Positions 47,111 to 56,300 of a DNA stretch of 64,000 nucleotides are shown here, piece by piece. The notes below the pieces were generated by a model. It was not told where the DNA came from, did no database searches, and saw only the letters and a list, made by a program, of their open reading frames with translations. Every line of letters begins with the position of its first letter. Positions within the stretch are counted from its first letter, which is position 1. The DNA comes from Undaria pinnatifida (taxonomy: Eukaryota; Sar; Phaeophyceae; Laminariales; Alariaceae): positions 5,533,358-5,597,357 of the forward strand of contig JABAKD010000007.1 of the NCBI GenBank assembly GCA_012845835.1, in the 5' to 3' direction. Made by a program: the position numbers and the translations under genes.

Positions 47111-47480
47111 TTGATGGCCAAATTATCCGCTTGTGCTGTCGAGAACTGCTGTTACACTATCTTCCAGATTGGAACAAGTAGCAGTATGGTAATGGTTTTC
47201 GAGGAATTTAAGGACGAAGGGAATGGCAACATGTTTCAAGCGTTGAATACCGTCAGCAAATCTCTCCACGATCAGACTATAAACACACAAAGAGTCGGGC
47301 TGCGAATCTCGGATTAAGATACTATCATGCACATGGTGCAGCAGGAGCTGGCGCAGTGGGCGCCTTTCAGTGGCTACGAAATGAACATGCAGCATACATC
47401 GCCACCCCATTGATGGCCTTGAATGTTTGGTTTCCACATTCCAAACACCGAGAAACGCACTCCAAGCGTCTATTCGTGAC
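47111..47480 (+). pseudogene. Possible degraded coding segment
   Basis: A 68-codon ORF (MAKLSACAVENCC, VFEEFKDEGNGNMF) stops at TAA 47315-47317. The same frame continues with protein-like text (IMHMVQQELAQWAPF) to a TGA near 47413. A 151-codon ORF is also open on the opposite strand, so the coding strand is uncertain. No family recognised. Confidence 0.25.
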
Positions 47481-48041
47481 CCGAATAGACGGTCAGTCTG
47501 TGGGGTCTCGGATTGTTTTCCCAACGAAATATGAAGCTCGAAATTGGATTCACGCAACAAATAACTGGTCTCCTGCACTACTTAAATTTTTCGTGGAGCT
47601 CATGAAAGCTATCGTGGAAGCTTCCATCGCTTTCATGGAAGCTTCCATCGCTTTCATGGTAGCATCCATCGCTTCCATCGAAGCTTCCACCGCTTCCATC
47701 GAAGCTTCCACCGCTTCCATGGAAGCTTTCATGAAGGAAAAAAAAGCTTCCAACAAAGTTTTCATGAAAGCTTTAATGTAGCTTTCATGGAAGTTATGGA
47801 AGCTTCCATAAAAAAAACCCGGAAGCTTCCACGAAAGCTTCTGCGAAAGCTTCCATGGTAGTAGCTTCCACAAATACCTTCATGGAAGTGATGAAAGCTT
47901 TTCCGGAAATTACTTTCACGAAAGCTTCCACGAATGTTTCCACGAAAGCTTCCACAAAGGTTTCCACATAAGATTCCACGAAAGCTTCCACGAAATCTTC
48001 CACGAAACCTTCCGCGAAACCTTCCACAAAAGCTTCCGCGA

Positions 48042-48082
48042 AGGGTTAGGGGTTAGGGTTAGAGTTAGATTTAGGGTTAGGT
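48042..48082 (+). repeat. Interstitial telomere-like tract
   Basis: About 40 bp made of GGGTTA and GATTTAGGGTTAGG-type units inside the palindromic array. TTAGGG or TTTAGGG repeats are telomeric in many eukaryotes. Such a short degenerate tract is an interstitial relic, not a chromosome end. Confidence 0.7.
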
Positions 48083-48187
48083 CCCGTGAAAGCTTCAATG
48101 AAAGCTTCCGTGGATGCAAATTTACTTATCGCGAAAGCTTCGGTGAAAGCAATTTACTTCCACGAATGCTTCCGTGATAGCTTCGGT

Positions 48188-48191
48188 GAAA
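48188..48191 (-). other. Target-site duplication GAAA
   Basis: GAAA precedes the left LTR (48188-48191) and follows the right LTR (58532-58535). A 4-bp duplication fits Ty3/gypsy, though GAAA is frequent in the surrounding array, so support from the sequence alone is moderate. Confidence 0.7.
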
Positions 48192-48461
48192 TGTGAAATT
48201 AATAGGTGGGGGACACAGAGTGCCCCCTGCAGGTCTGCCAATTGAGCAGGTCCTCGGAGAGTACTCACTTTGGTTCCTTCGTAGAGATGTAGCTTTATTC
48301 GTTTCCACCAGAGCCCGGGATAGCTTCTGAGATCGGAGGCGCGTGCCTCCGATCTAATTCCTAACTTCCCCGAATATAAACCGCCAACCTTATCATACGA
48401 AACCCATCCAAATGATCTCAAATTCGGATACCTACAGGCCTTTCGAGGCGGTATCTTAACA
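48192..48461 (-). repeat. Ty3/gypsy 3' LTR, 270 bp
   Basis: In the element's orientation it runs from TGTTAAGATACC to ATTAATTTCACA. It contains an inverted pair around GATCGGAGGC/GCCTCCGATC. It matches 58262-58531 with about four differences. Confidence 0.92.
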
Positions 48462-49323
48462 CTAGCCCACCCTGATGAGTCGCATATGCAGAAATATGGG
48501 AGATTCGGGGAAACTCCGGTTCTACGAACTAGACCATGAGTCGAAGATGCGGCTCCTCAAACCCACTCCCACACCTCTAACCGTCTGGCTATGAAGCCAG
48601 GAACACGCGAAGAAAAGCAGTAGAAAGAAACGAAGACCCTACAACAAGGCAATAGTCACCCATCAAAACCCTGCCGCATGCCGCCGGTGTGGCGGGGGGG
48701 GCAGAAAAGGCTCTAGAATCTGCCGCATGCCGCCGGTGTGGCGGGGGGGGGCAGGAAAGGCTCTACGGCAAACCAACCACGGAAAAAGTACTATGGCGAG
48801 GCGAGCCCTCGTCGATATGGAGGGGAACACAGGCGCTAACACAAGGGAGAAGTCATGCGAAAAACCTCCCGCGGGCCATCGGCAAGGCGGGGGGTTAGAC
48901 GAGGAAACGACGAATACCCGGGAAGGAAGTTGTCAACACTTACAGCCCCGCTAGGGGAAGAAGTGTTTAGACGAAAAAAAAAAACAAAGCAGAACAAATA
49001 CAACACACAAAACATAAAAGAAGACACACAGACCCGCACACTGGTCGCCCCCCGGCTCTGGGCTGAGGAGGGCGTCGGCAGGGCGAATTTCAACAATGAC
49101 AAAAAGGCGACAGCCCTGCGCCTCAGATAGCGGCGTTTTACCCGAACCCTGACCCGGCACTGAGCAGGGGGTTCGGCAGGACAGAAAAAAAAAAAAAATG
49201 GAAACAACCGCCCCAAAACTCGATGAAGACCCTCAGGACACTACGAACGACCCAAAGACAAAGACGCAAAACTCATACCTCAAAAATATGAAGAACTATC
49301 GAGAAGCGGTGGTGGCTTGGAAG
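48462..49323 (-). other. Ty3/gypsy 3' untranslated region
   Basis: Between the chromodomain ORF stop and the 3' LTR. It includes a 49-bp direct repeat (48672 and 48721; TGCCGCATGCCGCCGGTGTG followed by a G-run) and A-rich tracts at 48974-48984 and 49185-49198. The G-rich bases next to the LTR (CAGGGTGGGCTAG on the minus strand) probably act as polypurine tract. 48470-48790 recurs inverted at 61720-62073. Confidence 0.7.
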
Positions 49324-51813
49324 TCAACTGGCCACGGCCGCGCCTCGAGATTCGTCTACGTTACGTTGAATTCCCCGAGGAAACGCACTGGCGATGTGAA
49401 CTTGCAAGCACCAAGAGCCTCGTACGGCTCCCGTTGAAGTCGTGTAGCGCGCCGGGGGAAGAGGGAGTTTAATCGGTCCCGGGTCGTCCAGAAAGCGTAC
49501 CAGGTATACCTTGTCCTCGGTAGTGCTCGCGCTGATTTTTCCTAGCCACCATAACCCATCGTCTCCCTTGTACCAAAAGTGGGCTCCCTTAGGAAGTACG
49601 GTGTCGTGGTAGCGACGGAGCCAATCGGTGCGGGGAACACAGGCGTAGCCCGGCGCTAGGAAACGTTCCCCGTTGTTGCGGGAGAGCTCACGCTGTGCCG
49701 CCCCGATCCGCATTCGGCGGTAAAGGCGGTTGGTTTGGCGGTGCTGGTCCGGGGTTCCGGCCCAATAACGCAAGATGTGGGAGCGGGAGAGGTGAAGGTC
49801 CATTTCCCGCTCCCAGGACGGTTCGGAGAGTCCCGCCCAATGCGTCTTGTATAGCACCGCGATGACGCCACCTCGCCCCCGTACCGACTGATGACCAATG
49901 ATCTGCTCCACCTCCAGCCGTTGGAGGGGAGTCGAAACGTCGTATTGAGTGACGTGGTACGGCGGGGACTTCTTGGAAAATTTGTTGAGCACATACTGTG
50001 TCAGCCCCGCCGGTAGGTATTTGGGCATGTCCCCGCTGTCGTGGGGGTTGGCACAGGGTTTGCAGCGCTCGATAGCCACACGCCGACGAGCGTCCGAACC
50101 AGGCAGGTCGGAAGGGAGATCCAAATAAAGGAGGTTGCTCCCGAGCGGCGAGCCGTCCGGGGTCTCGGCGGCGGAGCAGGGACCGACGGCCAGGACCTTG
50201 TATGGGCCCGTCCAGTTAAGCGCGAGTTTGGCCTTGAGTACCTTGGCGTCGGTATTCGCCTTCACACCCTGGCGGATGGTAGAGGCAGAATTCTATGACC
50301 ATGCCCAACCACCCACAGTGAAGTTAGGTGCTGGACGCAGCGCGTCGGCGAGGGCGGAGTTTCTGCGGTTAACACGGGAAACGGTGAGGGCGTGGTGTGC
50401 GCGGACAATGTCGTTCGCGCGCTTTTGCCGGTCGGTGGCCAAATCGCAATAGGCCAGGTGGTCACGGGCAAGACTCTGGTGTCCCACGACACCTTTGCGG
50501 TCGAAAATCGTCAGGGGGAGCCGTGGGAGTCTGCCCATGTGGACCTCGTTGGGCGCCAATCCCGTCGCCGCGCTGACAGAGTTGTTGTAAGCGAATTCGA
50601 TGTGGGGCCGATGCAAGTCCCAGTCGTCTTGTCGCTCGTTGACGACCATAGCCAGCATTTGTGCCATAGTGTGATTTACCTGCTCAACGCCCCCGTTACA
50701 GTTGGGATGGTAGGAGCTTGTAGCAAGCTTGTGTACACCTAACAGCTGATATACAGCTTGTGAAAGCTTGGAGCAGAACTGCAGTCCGTTGTCCGAGAGT
50801 ATGGTGCGCGGGCACCCGCACAAGGGGATGTATTGGTTCACCAGGATATTGGCTGTACCTTCCGCGGTGAACTCAGCGGCAGTGACGGGGAACATGTCGG
50901 CCCGACGACTGAAGCGATCGGTGAACAGCAGGATGTAGGTGACGCCTCGTGGTGTGACCGGAAGGGGGCCGAAGTAGTCAACACTGACGGCGATACCTAG
51001 ACCTTCCGGCAGAGGCATTGTGATGATGGGCCAGCGGACAGTCAGCCGTGGGGTTTTCCGCGCTTGGCACTTCAAGCAGTGGCGAAGCCACCACCGGGTG
51101 CACACACTCATGTCAATCCACCAATAAAAACGCTCCAGCATGCGCAACGTGCGCGTGGTGCCACGGTGGCAGGAGGCCGTCGAATGGCAAGCTTGCATGA
51201 TCCAAGGGCGCATGAGCAGGGGAACGTAGATGCGAACTGGTTCGTCGTTTAGCAAGCAAGCAGCTCGCCCCACAGAGTTCGGTTTGTCAGAGCTTGTTGG
51301 CGGGAGTGTCGGGTTACGGACGAGTAGGACGATGTCGTCGTCGGTTGTATGTAGTCGACCCTTACCCGCCAGCTCCTGGATGTCTGAGAGGGAGGGACGC
51401 TTGTGCGAGAGGTAGCACGCCAAAACGTCGGGCGGCAGGACCGATGGCCGGCCGATAGAAACGTAACGCATCATGGCGTGGCACGTCGGCTCAGCGTGCT
51501 GCTCTCGCTTCCAATCGCCATGTGAGTAACGTGCGACGGAATCAGCGAATCGCAATTCAGCAGCGTTGCGAAGGGCGTCCGCCCTTGTATATGCAGTCGG
51601 CGTGCCACCAGGAGAAGGCGTGAGCCGTAAGAGAGGAGTTCCCATATAGGCTCTGCGTGGTCGCGGTCGGACGGTAGTGGCACCGTGCGGACCGGCGAGT
51701 CGACAAGAGCAGGGGTCGCGGCGGCGACGGGGTCGGCTGCGGCCGTGGAACTCGCGACGGGGTTGTACTTCGTCCGCAAGATGGCCGAGGGGCCCCGGCG
51801 GGCCCGAATCCAT
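49324..51813 (-). pseudogene. Integrase-chromodomain polyprotein with one in-frame TAG
   Basis: One frame from 51813 to 49324 is interrupted only by TAG at 50293-50295, giving ORFs of 506 and 313 codons. In the first: an HHCC zinc motif (His210, His216, Cys246, Cys249) and the rve core with Asp279 (SVDYFG), Asp341 (SDNG) and Glu377 (GGVEQ), a D,D(35)E pattern. In the second: an integrase C-terminal part (LNWTGPYKVLAVGP), a chromodomain at about 116-168 (LEVEQIIGHQS, THWAGLSEPSWERE), then a stretch at about 226-265 (GAHFWYKGDDGLWWLGKI, VYLVRFLDD) that resembles a Tudor-like barrel. The enzyme inserts element cDNA, and the chromodomain is expected to guide it to modified chromatin. The start of the real polyprotein lies upstream; ATG 51813 is only the first in frame. 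Confidence 0.9.
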
Positions 51814-52225
51814 AATCTACAGCGGGGGTGAATTACCCGTTGTTATCGCTGTTCGTCGGCGCGTTGTCGACGACGGAGGGGCTGGAGTGCCAAGCATGGC
51901 GGAGACGGACATAGTCGAACCGGTGGTCGCGGCGGGGGCCGTCTCCTGTAAAGAACTCCGGGATAGATAAGTCGGCTGTGCGATGGGCGTCGCTGCAGCC
52001 AGGGCTTCTGCGGAGCCCGTGCCGCCCTCGATGGGTATGGCAAAAACCGAAGAAAAACAGTGTCGGCGGCAGGTGAAATCGACCCGCGGCCGGTACAGCC
52101 TTCGGTAGTGGCGACGGAGGCAGAAACACGAGCGACGAATCTCCCCGGGGAAACAGAAAGGCCGTCAATCCTTATACGTGGCTCGTGTGTGCGAAAATCG
52201 TGAAACGCGGTAGAGGTGAGAGGGA

Positions 52226-52345
52226 GCCCACCCAAGGCAGCATGTTCAGTGCGGGGCACGAGCCCACCCAAGACAGTGCTTTCGGTGTGGGGCACGAGCC
52301 CACCCAAGACAGTGCTTTTGGCGAGGGGCGCGAGTCCACCCGAAC
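52226..52345 (-). repeat. 36-bp tandem repeat
   Basis: CACCCAAG starts at 52229, 52265 and 52301, 36 bp apart. On the coding strand each unit reads as 12 residues (like STVLGGLVPHTE). It lies in the linker between RNase H and the integrase zinc motif. Confidence 0.85.
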
Positions 52346-52499
52346 CGACTCCTGGGATCGGCGAGGGGGGAGCGCGCAGCCCGCGGGTCCGTAGGAGATA
52401 GATACCGCTATCTCCAACGGGGTTGGGGCTCGTCAACCCCACAAGGTTGAATTTGTTTTTTCGAGCCACTGCGGTCGTACTCCATAGCAGGCTCTGGAA

Positions 52500-52785
52500 A
52501 ACGGGCCGGAAAAATCGGCGATGCCCTTGTCGCTGCCTTTGCGGTAGTCGAGTGTGCAATCGAACGCGGTGACGAACTCAAGCTGCCGCTGGACTCGTGC
52601 ATTGAGGGTCCCCACTTTGCCAATGCTCCCCTATGTATTGTGGCCGGAGGATATGTGGAACTTTGTTCCCCTCAGTATCCTCGGAGGCGTTTGGGAACCC
52701 AAGCAATGCTGCCGGTCCCCAAATCTAGAGGAGTCCAGTGCCTCTCCGAGTCGAGCGTTGCTCGACTGATATACGCGATTTTCAT
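52500..52785 (-). pseudogene. Ty3/gypsy RNase H fragment
   Basis: Reads KIAYISRATLDSERHWTPLD and AWVPKRLRGY in one frame (52785-52675), then changes frame and continues ARVQRQLEFVTAFDCTLDYRKGSDKGIADF (52600-52510, shown here as separate motifs: QLEFVTAFD and YRKGSDKGIADF). These are the end of the Ty3-type RNase H. The upstream acidic residues of RNase H and all RT motifs are missing. At least one indel is present. Confidence 0.8.
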
Positions 52786-53075
52786 AGTGAACGAAACGTC
52801 GTCCAGCGTCACAGTACCCTCGACGAAACAGGGGCAGTGTTTTGACATCGCAAGGTCAGGGCCGACGCTAGAAGCTATCTCCACAACTTCACGGCTTTTC
52901 ATTGGCCAACGCGCCCGAGAAATAGGTCGGAAACGCCGAAGGGGAAGCTTTGCGAGCGCTGGCCGCTGTGAACGGTCTGGTTGCGGCGCGGACGAGATTT
53001 CTTGGTTCTTGCACTCGCAGTGCAGGTGCGGAACCGACTAGGGGAGGCCGGGTGCGCCGACCCGGTCTCATTGTC

Positions 53076-53540
53076 GCAAATAGCTGCGCGAACGGCAGAA
53101 AGGGCCTCACCGAGCAAGTTTTCCTCTCCCCTGGCATGGGCTGTTGGCCCTGGGACCATCCGCCCGGAGACCAACGCCCCACACTGGGTTCAGAGGGCAG
53201 GATTCAGCCAGAAGCTTGTTGTCAGAGCTCAAAAGGTGATCTTTTTTATGTCTGAATTCTGCGTGAATTTGGCGTAGGTGCCAGGTGACACGGCGTTTTG
53301 CTTCTCCCTGTCCCCAACAGCGGAGTCAAAGTTGTGCACGCCTCGACCGATGCGTTTGCGTGTGCTTGGACGAGGCGACGACATAATGAGCCCCACTGCT
53401 CGATGGTCTTGCAAAAACTTGGTCTTTTCGGCCATCATGTCCTGCTCCGCGCAAGAATATGATACGTCGTCCACGGCAAACGACGAAGGGGACCAGGGTG
53501 GAAAAAAGGATGGGAGCTGCCAGAATAACACCACTTTGGC
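53076..53540 (-). pseudogene. NADAR (YbiA-like N-glycosidase) domain, frame-broken
   Basis: Three pieces in successive frames make up the family. First, 53540-53229: SPSSFAVDDVSYSCAEQ, DMMAEKTKFLQDHRAV, IGRGVHNFDSAV, GTYAKFTQN. Then about 53215-53130: NKLLAESCPLNPVWGVGLRA and DGPRANSP. Then about 53130-53076: EENLLGEALSAVRAAI. NADAR proteins are N-glycosidases acting on ADP-ribose-linked or riboflavin-pathway glycosidic bonds. The Glu of the xAEQ motif and the Trp of VWGxG are kept, while the usual aromatic after AEQ is Asp. The domain is on the same strand and between the same LTRs as the integrase. It could be part of the element's gag-side polyprotein or a captured host gene. Confidence 0.85.
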
Positions 53541-53583
53541 TGTGGAGTATTCGAGAGAAGGGTCAAAATCCGTGTTGAAATTT

Positions 53584-54180
53584 GGGCCTGCAATGTCCCC
53601 GTCCAGGAACACCAGGCCTCGGGAGCACGACGCGAATCCGAACCCGTGGTATCTCGCCTCGGGTCTTTCTTCGCTCGTTGGCGAAAAAGCGCGAGAATAC
53701 GCTCTAACTGCGCCCGAAAAATGGCAAAAACCGACGGTGCCAACCCGTCGGTAGCCTCGTTGGACATTTGTGGGTCTGCAATGTTCCCTTGTGGGAACAC
53801 CAGTCCTCGGCTCTTTGGGCCTATAATGTCCCCTTGCGGGAGCACCAGGACTCGGGAGCAAGATGCGAGTCCGAACCCTGGGGTTTCTCGCCTCGGGTCC
53901 TCCTCACTCGCTGGCGGAAACTCGTAAGAAGCCGCCCTTGCTGCACCCGGAAAAGAGTCCAACACCGACGGTGCCAACCCGTCGGTAGCCTCGTTGGGCA
54001 TTTGGGTCTGCAATGTCCCCGTCTGGGAACACCAGTCCTCGGCTCTTTGGGCCTGTAGTGTCCCCCTCAGGAACACCAGGCCTCGGGAGCACGACGCGAG
54101 TCCGAACCCACGGTTTCTCGCGTCGTGGCCTCTTCGCTTTTTGGCGTATAATCGCAAGAAAACTGCTCTAGCTGCGCCCG
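53584..54180 (-). repeat. ~233-bp tandem repeat, about 2.5 units
   Basis: A GGGCCTRYARTGTCCCC start recurs at 53584, 53817 and 54049. Each unit holds CGACGGTGCCAACCCGTCGG (a 20-base palindrome-like block), AACACCAGKCCTCGG and CGAGTCCGAACCC. On the minus strand it is open through 240 codons (53435-54157) and reads into the NADAR fragment. It probably codes a variable repeat region N-terminal to NADAR. Confidence 0.8.
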
Positions 54181-54239
54181 AAGGGGCAGCGGCTCTGAGC
54201 TGTTTCTGCTTGACGAGAGGCGCGATTCTTCCGTAAAAT

Positions 54240-54860
54240 TACGGGAATAGCGTCCAGCTGATCAGGCTGGAGGCCGTGGAGTCACCACTGGCCCGTCGCG
54301 CAGTGTCGGATCTTCTTCCTGTGCCACTGGGGCAGACGTAGCCTGAAACACGTGGGTTAGCGTGTTAAAAGACGAAGCAGGGTCCGTAAACCCTGTGGGC
54401 GTCTTCTGGAGCGGGGCTCGGGCAAGGCAATAATATTTTTACCCGAGGAGGCTCTCTTCCGTTATGTCTCTTGGAGAAGGGAGACGAGGTAGCTAATCTT
54501 GTCGACTCCTCCTTGATGTAAAAAAGGACAGAGCGCCCGCTGTTATCGCGAGCAAACACCGGATCGAGCCTCGCAAAAGATCTCGGTGTTTTAGTGTTGG
54601 CCTTCCCACACCTCAAATCGACCGCCACCTCGTGGTAAAAAAAAAGTGTTTCGAGGGTCGACCGTCCCACACCTCAAACCGACCGCCACCGCCTGGTCAG
54701 GGAGAGGGGGGGATGAACACATACGCGTATAAAGGCGACGCGCCGTCGCCGCAGCTATATTGTTGCGCGGCGCGTGTCTGGGGGGGGATCGCGCAAAGCG
54801 CAGGCCCCCGTGCCATGGCTGATGGGGGCGGCGTTTGGAGCGCGTACCCCCATTGCTGAG
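54240..54860 (-). other. Ty3/gypsy internal region, no domain
   Basis: Contains a partial duplication (CCCACACCTCAAATCGACCG at about 54605 and CCCACACCTCAAACCGACCG at about 54664). ORF 54365-54670 (minus) shows no recognisable domain. Confidence 0.4.
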
Positions 54861-54861
54861 T

Positions 54862-55419
54862 TTATGCCGCGGCTGAGGGGTACGGCGCCGGAAGCGCGGT
54901 TCCCGTGGCCGAACTCAGACCATGACCGAGGGGAACGTCGCTGAAAGCGCGCGTTCTCGCCGTCAAAAAAGAAAGAAGAGAAAAATACAAAATTACCTGG
55001 CTGGAGGAAACCACGCTTGAAGCGCTAGTTCCCGCCGCCGGTACTACGCCGTGAGAATCGTCCGCAGACGGCGTAGGAGCCCGTGGGCTCTTGACAGAGG
55101 CAATCTGTGCTGCGTTACTGGACAGGCTAGCAATAGAACACGAGCATCTTCTGAAACCAAAATAGGTACCCCCCGACAGTGTTGTCGACGGTGTCGTACC
55201 GCCGTCGAGCTGTCGATTGCCGTTACGGAATTTGCCAGGTTGGCGCGCAAAATTATTTTCGCCCGGGTTGTGGGCGGCTCCAAAACGCATTCGAGGAGCG
55301 GTATATCTGTGTTTCAGCAAACAGCAACAATATGGACTTTGACTCCGTCCAGCCTCAGTGACGGTAGCAGCCACGTCAACTAGCAGTATAAGAGGAGTAC
55401 AGCAGTACCAAGGTACCAA
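54862..55419 (-). CDS. Unidentified ORF in the element's 5' half
   Basis: 185 codons, Ser/Ala/Pro-rich. The middle (CSCSIASLSSNAAQIASVKS, PSADDSHGVVPAAGTSASS) is protein-like. At about 55001 a CAG/GTAATT donor-like site is followed by a pyrimidine-rich stretch and a TTTCAG acceptor-like site near 54940, and the sequence between them is hydrophobic and unlike the rest. It could be gag-region coding with a ~60-bp intron, or chance. No gag motif is visible. Confidence 0.3.
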   Translation of the reverse strand: MVPWYCCTPLILLVDVAATVTEAGRSQSPYCCCLLKHRYTAPRMRFGAAHNPGENNFARQPGKFRNGNRQLDGGTTPSTTLSGGTYFGFRRCSCSIASLSSNAAQIASVKSPRAPTPSADDSHGVVPAAGTSASSVVSSSQVILYFSLLSFLTARTRAFSDVPLGHGLSSATGTALPAPYPSAAA

Positions 55420-55619
55420 TCATAACCGCAACATAAGAACAGCGCCCAGTCTGACCGTAGGGTATATAGGTAACGCCCGCACGAACCGCAGTACAAGGAG
55501 CCAAAACTGGGCAGCACTGACCCCAACCGCAGTGCAGGGGGTGCAACACAGTAAGGGTACGTCTGCAGCCATCGCACTTAAACAGGCATCATTCGACCTA
55601 GGCGGGGGGAGGTAGCACA

Positions 55620-56300
55620 GGAAAGCGTCGCCCAAAACGCCGACGCTCATCGGACCAAAACAGGCAGCATTTACCCTAGGTGTAGTGTAGGGGTTATCAC
55701 AATAAAGGTTCGCCCAACACGCCGACGCTCATCGCACCAAAACAGGCAGCGCTTAACCTTGGTGTAGCGTGGGGGGTAACACAGCTAAGGGTCGCCCAAC
55801 ACGCCGACACTCATCGCACCAGAACAGGCAGCATTCAACCTAGGTGTAGTGTAGGGGTGGAAGCACAGTGTAAGATCGCCCAACACGCTGACACTCATCG
55901 CACCAAAACGGGCAGCATTTACCCTAGGTGTAGTGTAGGGGGGGGAGCACAGTGAAAGATCGCCCAACACGCTGACACTCATCGCACCAAAACGGGCAGC
56001 ATTTACCCTAGGTGTAGTGTAGGGGGGGGAGCACAGTGAAAGATCGCCCAACACGCTGACACTCATCGCACCAAAACGGGCAGCATTTACCCTAGGTGTA
56101 GTGTAGGGGGGGGGAGCACAGTGAAAGATCGCCCAACATGCTGACACTCGTCGCACCAAAGCAGGCAGCATTTACCCTAGATGTATTGTAGGGGGGGGAG
56201 CACAGTGAAAGATCGCGCAGCCAACCGTATAAAAATGGGCAGCATCTGCCCCCACAGTAGTGTAGTGGGGGGTAGGACAGTGAACGTTCGCGCACCAACC
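55620..56300 (-). repeat. 84-bp minisatellite coding a 28-residue repeat
   Basis: TCGCCCAA-type starts at 55628, 55710, 55792, 55876, 55960, 56044, 56129 and 56213 (TCGCGC). Units are 82-85 bp. The 84-bp units keep frame and on the minus strand read like PPYTTPRVNAARFGAMSVSV. It lies in the presumed leader region between 5' LTR and coding part. Confidence 0.92.

Larger units (their letters stand above)
47580..48191. repeat. Palindromic GGAAGCTTCC satellite array, left part
   Basis: Dense repetition of GAAGCTTCCRTGGAAGCTTC-like units of about 18-24 bp that are self-complementary. It encodes Glu/Ala/Ser/Met- or Val/Glu/Phe-rich repeats in any frame. The array continues at 58536 after the Ty3/gypsy element. 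Confidence 0.9.

Noticed and set aside
47550-48027. ORFs encoding Glu/Ala/Val/Phe repeats in the palindromic array
   Set aside because: Stop-free in several frames on the minus strand because of the GGAAGCTTCC unit; not evidence of a protein.
48575-48620. tRNA-like GTCTGGCTATGAAGCCAGG
   Set aside because: A short hairpin only; no A or B box and no cloverleaf.
52800-52870. Protease-like text CFVEGTVTLDDVSF upstream of RNase H
   Set aside because: Resembles the start of a retroviral protease, but no D(T/S)G catalytic motif follows, and it may belong to the RNase H lead-in.
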